In this document: piece after piece, positions 9,219-18,202 of the stretch
Layout of the letters: each line of letters starts with the position of its first letter
Position numbering within the stretch: the stretch's first letter is position 1
NCBI GenBank assembly: GCA_963665495.1
Contig: OY762289.1
Location: 2,480,001 to 2,544,000 of the forward strand
Direction: 5' to 3'
DNA from: G963665495 sp963665495
GTDB lineage: Bacteria; Desulfobacterota; Desulfovibrionia; Desulfovibrionales; Desulfovibrionaceae
Length of the DNA stretch: 64,000 nucleotides
Notes under the pieces: model-generated
What the model was told of the DNA's origin: nothing
Seen by the model: only the letters and a program-made list of their open reading frames with translations
Database searches by the model: none
Position numbers and translations under genes: made by a program

Positions 9219-9375
9219 CTCCCTGCCGCTCCTAAAATATTGAGTTGTGGTGTCGCTTCAGCTGGCAAGGCCATTTCAAACCCGTGGAGGTCGTTTCTAC
9301 ACATCCGGCCGTTTCACTGGGCCCGGTTCCCTTTCAAGAACGTAGCTCGAGCCATGAAGTTCATAAAAGTGATAT

Positions 9376-9404
9376 TTTTAATCCGCTACGGCCATTCTGT
9401 CAAA
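9376..9404 (-). promoter_or_regulatory. Candidate sigma70 promoter of the aminotransferase-hom operon
   Basis: Read on the minus strand, TTGACA (9404-9399) is followed after 17 nt by TAAAAA (9381-9376), four of six -10 matches. The leader from about 9370 to 9219 holds no threonine- or isoleucine-rich peptide, so I see no classical attenuator. The rest of the 9219-9575 gap shows no convincing gene on either strand. Confidence 0.5.
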
Positions 9405-9575
9405 GCTTGGTTGCATATCATGCCGGAAGGAATATCAGTACGAAAAGGAATAGCTCAGGTTCGGAATGCGTAATGTAGCCACTTTTCCACTTTCACGTAA
9501 CAGACTGATTGATGACAAACGCTCTCTGCTCTGTTAGGTAGTTACCATTATCCGTGCTCCGACACCCGAAACAAC

Positions 9576-10583
9576 ATGGGAAACCGCATGCCCGAATCCA
9601 TGAAAAAGAATCCGGCGAACGCGCAAAGCCCCGTCCAGGCCAAGCCTGCCGCAGGAAATAAAGCTGCTTCCGCTCCCGCTGCGGCCAATTATCCGCCCCG
9701 TCCGGCGGCTCCCCGGCCAGCGCATGCGCAACCTGTAAAAGCCAGCAAAAAAACGCTCATTCCTCCGTCAAAACCAATAAAAAAACGGCCCGTTCCCGCT
9801 GCTCCGCCCCAGCCTCAGGACCCCAGCCCGGCGGATGACATCCTGGAACTGGAAGATATCGTCTCCACTTTGCAAACGCAGGATCCCGAGCCTTTTCTCA
9901 ACGAGGAACCGCAGTTCGAATTCGAAAGCCCTTCCGCTATTTCTCCCGGAAGTGCTTCTGCCGTTCCCGGCAACCAGGCGTCTGTCTCCGGGCAGGCCGG
10001 TCAAAGCCCCGTGCAATCTTCCGACTATTCGCGCCCCATCGAGCGTTTGGAATACCGAACCAGCAGTGTACGTAAACTGTGCGACTCGCTGGCGGACCTC
10101 GAACCGTTCTTCACCAAAACAACACTCTGGCAGGCCGGTATTGCGGCTTTGATTCTGATGCTGGTGTTTCTCGCCGGGGTTTATGTCGGCAGTACGCCGG
10201 AAGCGCCCGCTCCTGCCCCTCCTCCCCCTTCCGTGACGCTGCAACCGCAGGTTGAACTGCTCTCCACCGCGGCGGTCCGTGACCTGGGGGCCAAACCTCC
10301 TGATTTCGGCCCTTCCGAAATGGCGAAAATCATGATTCAGTTTGTTGTCGAGCAGTCCGGACGCGAAGTCTATGTGCTCAAATTCAGCCGTGGGGGCGAA
10401 CCCAACCTTTTTACGGTGGATTTTCCCAATCAGACCATCGTCCATACGGAAGGAGTCACAGGTTCGGGCTTGATTCTGACCTGGAAAGGTTATGTGCTGG
10501 AACGGCTGCGGGCAGCCGCGCAGGGACAGAACTTTGAAGTAACGCCGCAAGGAGAAAGCCCGGCGAGCCTGCAACGCTTTTAG
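9576..10583 (+). CDS. Pro/Ala-rich single-pass membrane protein of unknown function
   Basis: The 335-aa product has a long disordered Pro/Ala/Lys-rich cytoplasmic N-terminus (about 1-100), an acidic stretch (DDILELEDIVSTLQTQDPEPF), one membrane helix at about 189-208 (AGIAALILMLVFLAGVYVG), a Pro-rich linker (APAPAPPPPS), and a C-terminal domain of about 115 residues. That domain (REVYVLKFSRGGEPNLFTVD and following) has a weak AMIN-like look (alternating strands, EPNLFTVDFPN), so peptidoglycan or envelope binding is possible but not shown. Three in-frame ATGs (9576, 9588, 9600) could be the start. The gene stands alone, with the c-di-GMP gene converging on it. Confidence 0.7.
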   Translation: MGNRMPESMKKNPANAQSPVQAKPAAGNKAASAPAAANYPPRPAAPRPAHAQPVKASKKTLIPPSKPIKKRPVPAAPPQPQDPSPADDILELEDIVSTLQTQDPEPFLNEEPQFEFESPSAISPGSASAVPGNQASVSGQAGQSPVQSSDYSRPIERLEYRTSSVRKLCDSLADLEPFFTKTTLWQAGIAALILMLVFLAGVYVGSTPEAPAPAPPPPSVTLQPQVELLSTAAVRDLGAKPPDFGPSEMAKIMIQFVVEQSGREVYVLKFSRGGEPNLFTVDFPNQTIVHTEGVTGSGLILTWKGYVLERLRAAAQGQNFEVTPQGESPASLQRF

Positions 10584-10637
10584 TAGTACTCGCTCTCGCA
10601 AAAGACGCGGGCTGCAAATGCTCCGCTCCGGCGAAAT

Positions 10638-12719
10638 CTATTCCGGATAGGGAATAGTGTCCTGCTCAAACAGCAAACGTTCGGCGACACTTTTTTCCAC
10701 AGGACGTGAAAACAGGTATCCCTGGCCGTTCTGGCAATTAAGATCCACCAGCGTATTGTACTGGTCGGAGGTTTCAATCCCTTCCGCGGTCACGTCGAGG
10801 CCCAGGCTGTGCGCCAGGCTGATGACGGTCTTGACGATGACATAGTTGGCGTGAACGTCCATTGAGCTGACAAAGCTGCGGTCCACTTTCAGCGTATCAA
10901 GCGGAAGTTTCTGCAAGTAATTCAGAGACGAATATCCCGTGCCGAAATCATCAACACAGATGCCCACCCCAAGCTCTTTAAGCGCACGCAGCGTACGTAC
11001 CGCAATGTTGGGATTCTCCATGACAACGGACTCGGTCAATTCAATTTTCAGCCAACTGGGCATAATGTGCGTTTCGTTCATGATCCTGGACAACTTATAG
11101 ACCAGCTCCGGATCAGCGAACTGTTTGGCTGAAAGATTGACATTGACGCTCAGGGGGTCGTTCTGCGGCAAACGCTGTTTCCATTTGCAGATGGTTTCGC
11201 AGGCATCGCGAATCACCCAGTATCCCACGGGGATGATCATGCCAGTATTTTCGAGGATGGGCACGAACTCCACCGGGGAAATGATGCCGTTTCCTTTGCG
11301 CTTCCAGCGCAGCAAGGCTTCGAAGCCGGCAAGTCTTTTCTGGCTCAGTGCGATAATCGGCTGGTAGAACAGTTCGAACTCGTTGTTGTCCAGAGCCATA
11401 CGCAGGCCGGTTTCCATGTCCAGCTGCTTGGCCGCACGTTCGTGCATGGACCAGTCGAAAACCTTGATGTGCGGTTCGCCATGCTCCTTGGCCTGGTTCA
11501 TCGCCATGTTGGCGAAACGCAGCAGGTCTTCCGGACTGCCCTGTTCCAACGGTCCGAGAACAATGCCGATGCTGACGTTGGTAAAAATCTGATGCCCCAA
11601 TACCTTGAGCGGCAGGTCAAAATCCCGCTTGATCATATGGGCGCGTTCCAGCGCTTCTTCCGTTGTGGAAACGCTGGAGAGAACGAGTACGAATTCGTCG
11701 CCCCCAACACGGGCGACCGTATCCATGGGGCCGATCTGGTGCAGAAACTGCAGTCCGACTTCCTTCAATAACTTGTCCCCGACCGTATGTCCGAGACTGT
11801 CGTTAATGATTTTAAAGCGATCAATATCCAGAAATAAAATGGCAAAGCGTTTTTTTTCACGCTGGGCGCGTTCGTCCGTTCCCCGGATACGTTCGATGCA
11901 ATGGGTACGGTTGGGCAGATTGGTCAGCGCATCATGGTAGATGGAGTGCTGCAGCTTGGCCTGAGCACGTTTTTGATCGGAAATATCATTGAGAATTACG
12001 GCAAAGCGCTTCTCGGAAACATTATAGGCCGCGACATCGAAATAGCGGTTCAGTGTGCCCAAAAAGCCGACGAAACGTACGGATTCCTGTTCCAAAGCGA
12101 CTTTGCCGAAAATATCAACCCAGATAGATTCAACATCCGGGATATTTTTTTTCGCCGAATATTTGAGCAGGTCGGAACGGCTGATGCCGACACTTTTTTC
12201 AAAGGCGGGGTTTACTTCTAAAAAAATAAAATCGACGGCTTCTCCCTGGTCGTTGCAGACAATCTCGCAAATGGCGAAGCCATTGAGCATCTCATCGAAC
12301 AGGCGACGGTATTTTTCCTCACTCTGCCTTCTTGCCACCTCGGTCCGGTGATTATGCAGGGCCATTTTTATGGTGGATTCCAGCCAGCTCGTCTGCGGAG
12401 GTTTGACAATAAAGCCGTAAGGAGTTGTCTGCACTGCCCGTCTGAGTATTTCGGGCTCGGTATGTGCCGTCAGATAGACCACAGGTACGTCATGTTTTTC
12501 GCGCAGCAGCCTTGTTGTTTCGATGCCGTCCAGGCCGCCGTCCAGCACGATATCCATCAGAATCAGCGACGGATGTGCCTCTACGACAACATCCAGCGCT
12601 TTTTCTCCCGTATCGACAACACCGACCACCTGATACCCGATGTTCTCAAGTTGCCTTCGTATCGATAATGCGGAAACCCTGTCGTCCTCGACTATTAAGA
12701 TTGTTTCTGACTGTTCCAT
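10638..12719 (-). CDS. Response regulator with PAS, GGDEF and EAL domains (c-di-GMP turnover)
   Basis: The roughly 693-aa cytoplasmic protein has four modules. A receiver domain (about 7-125) shows acidic residues IVEDD, phospho-Asp in LILMDIVLDG and Lys in FIVKPP. A PAS domain covers about 140-260. The GGDEF domain (about 265-430) has an intact VGGDEF active site. The EAL domain (about 445-690) has intact FEALLRW, ELTESVV, DDFGTGYSSL and EGIET motifs. Both catalytic domains look competent, so it may make and break cyclic di-GMP under phosphorylation control. The ATG at 12719 is preferred over the in-frame TTG one codon upstream. No partner kinase is adjacent. Confidence 0.93.
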   Translation of the reverse strand: MEQSETILIVEDDRVSALSIRRQLENIGYQVVGVVDTGEKALDVVVEAHPSLILMDIVLDGGLDGIETTRLLREKHDVPVVYLTAHTEPEILRRAVQTTPYGFIVKPPQTSWLESTIKMALHNHRTEVARRQSEEKYRRLFDEMLNGFAICEIVCNDQGEAVDFIFLEVNPAFEKSVGISRSDLLKYSAKKNIPDVESIWVDIFGKVALEQESVRFVGFLGTLNRYFDVAAYNVSEKRFAVILNDISDQKRAQAKLQHSIYHDALTNLPNRTHCIERIRGTDERAQREKKRFAILFLDIDRFKIINDSLGHTVGDKLLKEVGLQFLHQIGPMDTVARVGGDEFVLVLSSVSTTEEALERAHMIKRDFDLPLKVLGHQIFTNVSIGIVLGPLEQGSPEDLLRFANMAMNQAKEHGEPHIKVFDWSMHERAAKQLDMETGLRMALDNNEFELFYQPIIALSQKRLAGFEALLRWKRKGNGIISPVEFVPILENTGMIIPVGYWVIRDACETICKWKQRLPQNDPLSVNVNLSAKQFADPELVYKLSRIMNETHIMPSWLKIELTESVVMENPNIAVRTLRALKELGVGICVDDFGTGYSSLNYLQKLPLDTLKVDRSFVSSMDVHANYVIVKTVISLAHSLGLDVTAEGIETSDQYNTLVDLNCQNGQGYLFSRPVEKSVAERLLFEQDTIPYPE

Positions 12720-12967
12720 CAACCAACCCGATCCCTTTCACTACCTGGTGTTGAAAGCTGGACGCGACTGTTTTCAAAGCCATTCGAATATTAAATTTTC
12801 CAGGGATAATTTCAATAGCACGATACGTTTCTTACTGCAAGGAGTGGACATTATGAACTGAAAACTTGCCGTAGCAGCTGGAAACGATCTACTAATGTTT
12901 TTTTTGCTCCATGGCTGCAACAATACACCGACGCCGAACCGCAAAGACTGGCAATCCCACTTGTCCC

Positions 12968-13003
12968 AAAAAAAGAGGCAATCTGTACAGACTGCCTCTT
13001 TTT
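12968..13003. terminator. Intrinsic terminator after the RND efflux operon
   Basis: AAAAGAGGCA pairs with TGCCTCTTTT, and the stem extends inward through a nearly perfect palindrome centred on GTAC. A and T runs on the two sides let it work in both directions. It lies 20 nt past the permease stop. The remainder of the 12723-13023 gap shows no gene. Confidence 0.8.
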
Positions 13004-13023
13004 ACATTCGCATGAAAAGAAAT

Positions 13024-16000
13024 CTACGCCTGATTCTGATCTGGGATCTTTTCCATACCTATGAAGAAAAGCAACAGAGCAGGTATCAGGAAGACAGTAA
13101 AAATTGTTGAAATGGCCAGACCACCAAGCACCACGCTTCCAAGACCGCGATAAAGCTCTGATCCGGGGCCGGGGGCGATAGTCAGCGGCAGCATACCGAA
13201 AATCGACGTACAGGCGCTCATGAAAATAGGCCGGATACGCGTCCGGACCGAATCAACTACGGCTTCTTTGTGCGCCATTCCCTGGTAACGGATATTGTTC
13301 AGAGACTGGTGCACAATGAGAATGGCGTTGTTGACCACCACACCGATCAAAATGACGAAACCAAGCATGGTCAGAATGTCCATAGACTGCGGCGCAATGA
13401 ACATATTCTGCAGTTCGAGTCCCAGAATGCCTCCCGCGGCAGCCAGCGGTACGGTAAACAGAATCACGAACGGATAAATGAAGTTACCGAACAATGCGCT
13501 CATCAACAAATAGGTGATGATCAGAGCAAGCAGAAAATTCCATTGCAGGGCGCCCCAGGTTTCGGTCAGCTTGTCGGCGGCGCCGCTCAGGCGAACGTCC
13601 AGCCCCTTGAGCGGGCCATTGCGCAACTTGGGCACCAGGTCGTCAGCGATTTTTTCCATGGCGGCCTGCAACGGCATATCCGGCGGAGGCGTCACCTGCA
13701 GAGTAATGGTCCGTTGCCGCTCCAGATGGCGAATCTGCGTAATGCCGGTGGTCCGTTCCAGGTCGGCCAGAGAGGAAACAGGCAACAGCCTTCCTCCCGG
13801 AACCACCAGTAACTCGTTGTATAATTTCTCGGGCGTATCCAGACGCGGCCCTTCTGCCTTGACCCGCAAGTCGATTTTTTTACCGTTGCGCTCTTTGAAA
13901 TCACCGATAATCCGGCCGTTCATGAGTACGTCCACGGCAATGCCCAGTGACTCGGTGCTCAAGCCGGCGGACTTGACCCGATCTCTGTCCGGCAGCAGCT
14001 TGATTTCCGGATACAGCAACTCGAGCGAAGGCACCGGACGTACCTGTACGTTGGGAATGGCCTGGCGCAACGCTCCGAACATGGCACCCGCGCCGCCGAC
14101 AATCTGCTCCAGATTCGGGCCGGAAATATCCACGTCCACATTGCGGCCTTCGCCCAGGCCTTCCTGAAAAATACCGGCCTGAATACTGACCCCGTACATG
14201 CCTGGTATGGAGAACAGGAGCTTGCTCAGATAAGGAATCAACTTGCCGGCCTGCTGTTCCTGCGTACTGATGATGCCGAACAGCATGATCCTGTCCGCTC
14301 CCACATAAAACAGGTTGGAGATGCCGGGCATTCCCTGGTATTCGTCCTTGCCTTCAAAAGGCTCCAGGCGGGAATAAATATATTCGCCAATATCCATCCG
14401 TTCGTCGTACGAAAGTCCTGGCGGGGGAATCAAAATATTCAGCAAAAGATTGCGGTTGCCCTGCGGCAGATATTCGAGCTTGGGGAAAAACATCCAGGCC
14501 GACCAGATGGCCAGGGCAGTCAGCATGCAAATGGTCAGGACTCTGGTAAACCATTTCCACAAGGCCAGCTGTAACAGTCCCATAATCAGAGCACTGAACC
14601 ACCCGCCCAGCCAGTTCAGAGGCGAACGCCGCTGTTTTTTCGGCCCGGAAAGCGTATACAGCTGCTTGGCCATCATCGGGATAACCGAAATGGAAACGAA
14701 CATGCTCAACAGAATGGCGCTGGTCACCGCGATGGCGATATCCTTGAACAACTGCCCGGCTTCCTGCTCCATGAAAATAACTGGCAGAAACACGGCCACA
14801 GTGGTCGCGGTGGAGGCCATAACCGCGCCCCAGACCTCTTTCGCCCCGTCATAGGCTGCCTGGAAAGGCTTTTTGCCCATCTTGCGGTGCCGGTCCACGT
14901 TCTCCAGAACCACAATGGCATTGTCCACCAGCATGCCTACGGCGAACGAAATACCCGCGAGACTGACGACATTGAGATTGCGCCCGAACAGGCTGAGAAA
15001 CATGAAAGTGCCGATGACGCTGATGGGAATGGCTATGCCGACGATCACAGTAGCGGAAATGGACTGCAGAAAAATCAGCAGTACAATGATAGCCAATGCG
15101 CCGCCGATAAGAATATTCTTTTTAACCAGTTCGATGGCGCCGTTAATGTAGGGCCTCTGGTCGTAGTTCCAGTCAAAATACAGCCCCTGTTCTTTGAGCT
15201 GTCCGTCATTGAGCTTGTTGACCACGGCCTGCACCTGGTCCGTGACGTCCAGTACGTTGGCTCCCGTTTCAGGCCGTACACCGCAGACAATGCCTTTTTG
15301 GCCGTTACTCAGCATGGCCACGGTTTCGTCTTCGTACCCGTAGTCGACCTTGGCCACGTCGCCAATGGTCAAACGCTTGCGCCCCGTGGAGGATATCACG
15401 ACATTTGCAATGTCAGCGGGAGAAAGAAACTCGCCCAGGGTCCTGATACGGAAATCCCGCCGCCCCACGCCCATGGTTCCGGCCGAGACTGTGACGTTTT
15501 CGCTTTGCAATACGGAAATGATTGTATCAATGGTCAATTGATAGGCGGCCAGCTTCTGCGGATCCACCACCACGTGCATTTCCGATTCCGTACCGCCGAA
15601 AACAAAAAGATCCGCCACTCCGCTGACGCGTTCGAGGTGCTGCCGCACGTCTTCTTCAAAATACGTACGGTAGGTGTCGATGGGACGTTTGTTCTCCGGC
15701 AATGTTTTGAGAATGACCCAGATTATCGGAGACGCCGAAGCTCCCGTAGCGCTGATAACCGGTTTTTCCGCATTGTCCGGATAACTCGAGACCTCGTTGA
15801 GCTTGTTGGATACCCGCAGCAACGCGTCATCGATATTCGTGCCGATCTTGAATTCAAGAGAAATTTCGCCCTGATTATTGTAGGACTGGCTTTCCAGGGA
15901 GGTCAGGCCCGGAATGCCCTTGAGAACCTTTTCCTGTTCTTCAATGATCTCGCTTTCCACCTCATAAGGAGTCGCGCCGGTCCAGACCGTGGTTACGGAA

Positions 16001-16134
16001 ATTTCCGGCGTGGTCACCGTGGGACTGAGCTGATAGGGCAAGGTGCCAAGACCAATCATTCCGAACAGCACCACCAGAATGACAATGACGATGACCGGAA
16101 CAGGATTTTTGATGGAAAAATTGATGAAATCCAT
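13024..16134 (-). CDS. RND efflux transporter permease (AcrB/HAE1-like)
   Basis: The 1036-aa inner-membrane protein has the RND plan: one N-terminal helix (FINFSIKNPVPVIVIVILVV), a large periplasmic porter loop, a block of helices (about 335-550), a second porter loop and a final helix block (about 860-1030). It exports drugs or other toxic compounds using proton-motive force. In TM4 the proton-relay segment reads GMLVDNAIVVLENV: the first relay Asp is present and the second position is Asn, a variant common in this family. It is cotranscribed with the adaptor 26 nt upstream. No TolC-type outer-membrane partner is nearby, so one encoded elsewhere is expected. Confidence 0.95.
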   Translation of the reverse strand: MDFINFSIKNPVPVIVIVILVVLFGMIGLGTLPYQLSPTVTTPEISVTTVWTGATPYEVESEIIEEQEKVLKGIPGLTSLESQSYNNQGEISLEFKIGTNIDDALLRVSNKLNEVSSYPDNAEKPVISATGASASPIIWVILKTLPENKRPIDTYRTYFEEDVRQHLERVSGVADLFVFGGTESEMHVVVDPQKLAAYQLTIDTIISVLQSENVTVSAGTMGVGRRDFRIRTLGEFLSPADIANVVISSTGRKRLTIGDVAKVDYGYEDETVAMLSNGQKGIVCGVRPETGANVLDVTDQVQAVVNKLNDGQLKEQGLYFDWNYDQRPYINGAIELVKKNILIGGALAIIVLLIFLQSISATVIVGIAIPISVIGTFMFLSLFGRNLNVVSLAGISFAVGMLVDNAIVVLENVDRHRKMGKKPFQAAYDGAKEVWGAVMASTATTVAVFLPVIFMEQEAGQLFKDIAIAVTSAILLSMFVSISVIPMMAKQLYTLSGPKKQRRSPLNWLGGWFSALIMGLLQLALWKWFTRVLTICMLTALAIWSAWMFFPKLEYLPQGNRNLLLNILIPPPGLSYDERMDIGEYIYSRLEPFEGKDEYQGMPGISNLFYVGADRIMLFGIISTQEQQAGKLIPYLSKLLFSIPGMYGVSIQAGIFQEGLGEGRNVDVDISGPNLEQIVGGAGAMFGALRQAIPNVQVRPVPSLELLYPEIKLLPDRDRVKSAGLSTESLGIAVDVLMNGRIIGDFKERNGKKIDLRVKAEGPRLDTPEKLYNELLVVPGGRLLPVSSLADLERTTGITQIRHLERQRTITLQVTPPPDMPLQAAMEKIADDLVPKLRNGPLKGLDVRLSGAADKLTETWGALQWNFLLALIITYLLMSALFGNFIYPFVILFTVPLAAAGGILGLELQNMFIAPQSMDILTMLGFVILIGVVVNNAILIVHQSLNNIRYQGMAHKEAVVDSVRTRIRPIFMSACTSIFGMLPLTIAPGPGSELYRGLGSVVLGGLAISTIFTVFLIPALLLFFIGMEKIPDQNQA

Positions 16135-16160
16135 TAGGTATTCTCGCCCGTACGGGATCC

Positions 16161-17297
16161 TTATTGTTGGCCGGAAGCTGCGGCTGCGCCGTCTATGACG
16201 GGTTGCCCCGGACGCAAGCGTTCATTCCCCTTGATTACGACATTGTCCCCCGGCTTGAAAGCAAATGCGGGGTTCAGGCTCTGCACCGCGGCCTGCTGAT
16301 CCACAAAAGAAAGAATTTTAACCGGTACGGCCATGGCCGTGCCGTCCGTGACCACCCAGACCACCTGCCCCTGGGGCGTAAGCAATACCGCGTCGCGCGG
16401 TACCATCACGGATTCCTGCGGATTCCCGGCAGGGATCATGGCTTTGGCTTCCATCCCCTGGGCCAGAACGCCTGGGTTGGCGACCCGAATTTTCACCGGA
16501 AAAGTCCGAGTTGCCTGGTCTCCATCCGGAATGACGGCAATCAATTCGCCTCCCAGTTCCCTACCGGCCACCTTGAGCGGAATCTTCATCCCGGGCTTGA
16601 GATATTGCAGCAAGGACTGCTGCACATCCACGAGCACGTCCACCACGTCGTCTCTTGCCAATACCCCTATTACGGAGCCGATCTGCAGCCATTCCCCGCG
16701 GGCCACCTTTTTTTCCAGCACTACTCCGTCAAAGGGCGCGTATGTTGTTGCCTTGGCCAGGCGCAGGGACAGCCGCTCGGATTCATGCGCCAAACTCATG
16801 GCTTCAAACTCAAGCTTTTCAACCAGGAAACGATCTTCGTCATATTCCTGGGCAGTCACGCTTTTGGATTTAAACAGCTTCTTGGTTCGCTCCAACTCGA
16901 TACGCGCGTTTTCCAGAGATGACAGTACCGCTTTATGGCTGGCCTGGGCGGATTCCAGCTCTTTCTTGACAAGATCCTTGGAAAGCACCACCAGCACATC
17001 TCCCTGCTTGACCCGCTGGCCTTCCTCGAATTCGATTTTGGCTACACGCCCCACAACCTCGGACGCCACATCCGAAACCTCGGGAAAATACACGGTGCCG
17101 ATATACTCAGTCTGCGGCGCTATGGCCCCGCCAACGGCTTTTGCGGTTACAACAACCGCCGGAGGCATGGAGGGAGTTTTGCTTTTAGCTGCCTGTTCTT
17201 TTTGGTCCGCGGCGAAGCCTGCAGCAGCAAAAAGCAACAAACAACATAAAAGGCATCCTGTTATTAACCATTTTTTTTGTAAAGATAGCAGATTCAT
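16161..17297 (-). CDS. RND efflux periplasmic adaptor (membrane fusion protein)
   Basis: The 378-aa protein begins with a signal peptide (WLITGCLLCCLLLFAAAGFAA), then an N-terminal strand with TEYIGTVYFPEVSDVASEV, a biotinyl-lipoyl-like half-motif, a helical hairpin (about 110-180), the second lipoyl half (ATTYAPFDGVVLEKKVARG) and beta-barrel and membrane-proximal domains. This is the HlyD/AcrA adaptor plan that bridges the permease and the outer-membrane channel. The Cys residues at 15, 18 and 19 lie inside the signal core and do not make a convincing lipobox. It is the first gene of the operon, controlled from the promoter/palindrome at 17346-17397. Confidence 0.93.
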   Translation of the reverse strand: MNLLSLQKKWLITGCLLCCLLLFAAAGFAADQKEQAAKSKTPSMPPAVVVTAKAVGGAIAPQTEYIGTVYFPEVSDVASEVVGRVAKIEFEEGQRVKQGDVLVVLSKDLVKKELESAQASHKAVLSSLENARIELERTKKLFKSKSVTAQEYDEDRFLVEKLEFEAMSLAHESERLSLRLAKATTYAPFDGVVLEKKVARGEWLQIGSVIGVLARDDVVDVLVDVQQSLLQYLKPGMKIPLKVAGRELGGELIAVIPDGDQATRTFPVKIRVANPGVLAQGMEAKAMIPAGNPQESVMVPRDAVLLTPQGQVVWVVTDGTAMAVPVKILSFVDQQAAVQSLNPAFAFKPGDNVVIKGNERLRPGQPVIDGAAAASGQQ

Positions 17298-17345
17298 AAT
17301 GGAGCTACCCTCTTATTTTTTCAGTAAACAATAATAAGTTGTCGT

Positions 17346-17397
17346 CTTAATATGTATTAAGTCTTGCCCAATACATGGCGCGGAATATCACTGTCAA
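17346..17397 (-). promoter_or_regulatory. Promoter with 16-bp palindromic operator for the RND pump
   Basis: On the minus strand, TTGACA (17397-17392) is followed after 16 nt by TGTATT (17375-17370). Immediately downstream, at about +2 to +17, lies a perfect palindrome CTTAATA-TG-TATTAAG (17346-17361). A dimeric repressor bound here would block initiation. No regulator gene adjoins the pump. Between here and the groES promoter (about 17400-17750) I see no gene, only an AT-rich stretch with a short inverted repeat near 17728. Confidence 0.55.
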
Positions 17398-17751
17398 GAA
17401 CGGAATGGTTTTTCCGCATCGTTTTTCAAGTATCATACTTTTTTATTTATTATCGATGTCCGGGCTTTTGAAAACTTGAGTTTCCCTGTAGAAATAAAAG
17501 TCAATAATTCAATGAGTTAAAGAATCTAAGCCTACATGAACAAAAAAAAAGCCTGTTTCCCCCTTGCCAGCTGCCAGAAAGACATTATTCATTCTCCTGA
17601 GCGGGCGATACGGAGAAGCGCGTCTGCCGCTGCTGCCTGGCCCGACTGTCCGACCTTTCGGTCACAATTCATTTATCAAGGAAGTATAACGGAATTTCAT
17701 TTGGTAATTGAAGGCGAGAAAATTTTTCATTCAAAATGAATCAAAAAAGAC

Positions 17752-17780
17752 TTGCCTTCAAAAAGTAAATGTGTATATTC
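17752..17780 (+). promoter_or_regulatory. Sigma70 promoter of groES-groEL
   Basis: TTGCCT (17752-17757) and TATATT (17775-17780) are separated by exactly 17 nt. Initiation would fall near 17787, placing the CIRCE operator at about +10 to +36. Confidence 0.75.
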
Positions 17781-17796
17781 GCCTCGACATGATCAC

Positions 17797-17823
17797 TAGC
17801 ACTCTTCAATGGCGAGTGCTAAC
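17797..17823. promoter_or_regulatory. CIRCE operator (HrcA-binding inverted repeat)
   Basis: CTAGCACTC (17797-17805), nine nt, then GAGTGCTAA (17815-17823) match the consensus TTAGCACTC-N9-GAGTGCTAA with one substitution. HrcA binds this element to repress chaperonin genes, and heat stress relieves it. It lies between the promoter and groES, so HrcA control of this operon is expected. hrcA itself is not in the window. Confidence 0.93.
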
Positions 17824-17852
17824 AGTAAACAAAACCTTACGGAGGAGTCATT

Positions 17853-18140
17853 ATGAACCTGAAGCCGCTGTCTGACCGCGTAATGGTCAAGCGCCTTGAA
17901 AGCGAAGAAAAGACCCAGGGTGGTATCATCATTCCTGAAACCGCCAAAGAAAAACCCCAGCGTGGTGAAGTGACTGCGGTTGGCCCCGGTAAGGCCGCCG
18001 ATGATGGCAAGATCATTGCCATGAACGTCAAGGTTGGCGACACCGTTCTGTTCAACAAGTACGCCGGCACCGAGATCAAAATCGATGGTGAAGAGTTCCT
18101 CGTTATGCGTGAGGACGACATCCTGGCCATCATTGAATAA
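17853..18140 (+). CDS. groES: Co-chaperonin GroES
   Basis: The 95-aa protein is the 10-kDa lid of the chaperonin chamber. MNLKPLSDRVMVKRL at the N-terminus, the mobile loop EEKTQGGIIIPETAKEKP (about 17-34) and the closing EEFLVMREDDILAIIE are typical. The start follows a GGAGGAG ribosome site. It is followed after 62 nt by groEL in the usual operon order. Confidence 0.98.
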   Translation: MNLKPLSDRVMVKRLESEEKTQGGIIIPETAKEKPQRGEVTAVGPGKAADDGKIIAMNVKVGDTVLFNKYAGTEIKIDGEEFLVMREDDILAIIE

Positions 18141-18202
18141 TTCCTTTTCACCATTTGTTCAGATCACATATTTAAAGATACTTACGCAAGGAGGCCCAAC
18201 TA

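Noticed and set aside
9219..9370. Possible threonine attenuator in the aminotransferase-hom leader
   Set aside because: The only short leader ORF is not rich in Thr or Ile, and no terminator/antiterminator pair is visible.
14887..16137. 416-codon plus-strand frame opposite the RND permease
   Set aside because: High His/Gln content typical of an antisense frame; the permease is clearly real.
17536..17739. 67-codon plus-strand ORF between the pump and groES
   Set aside because: No ribosome site or family, and its 3' end runs close to the groES promoter; treated as non-coding.
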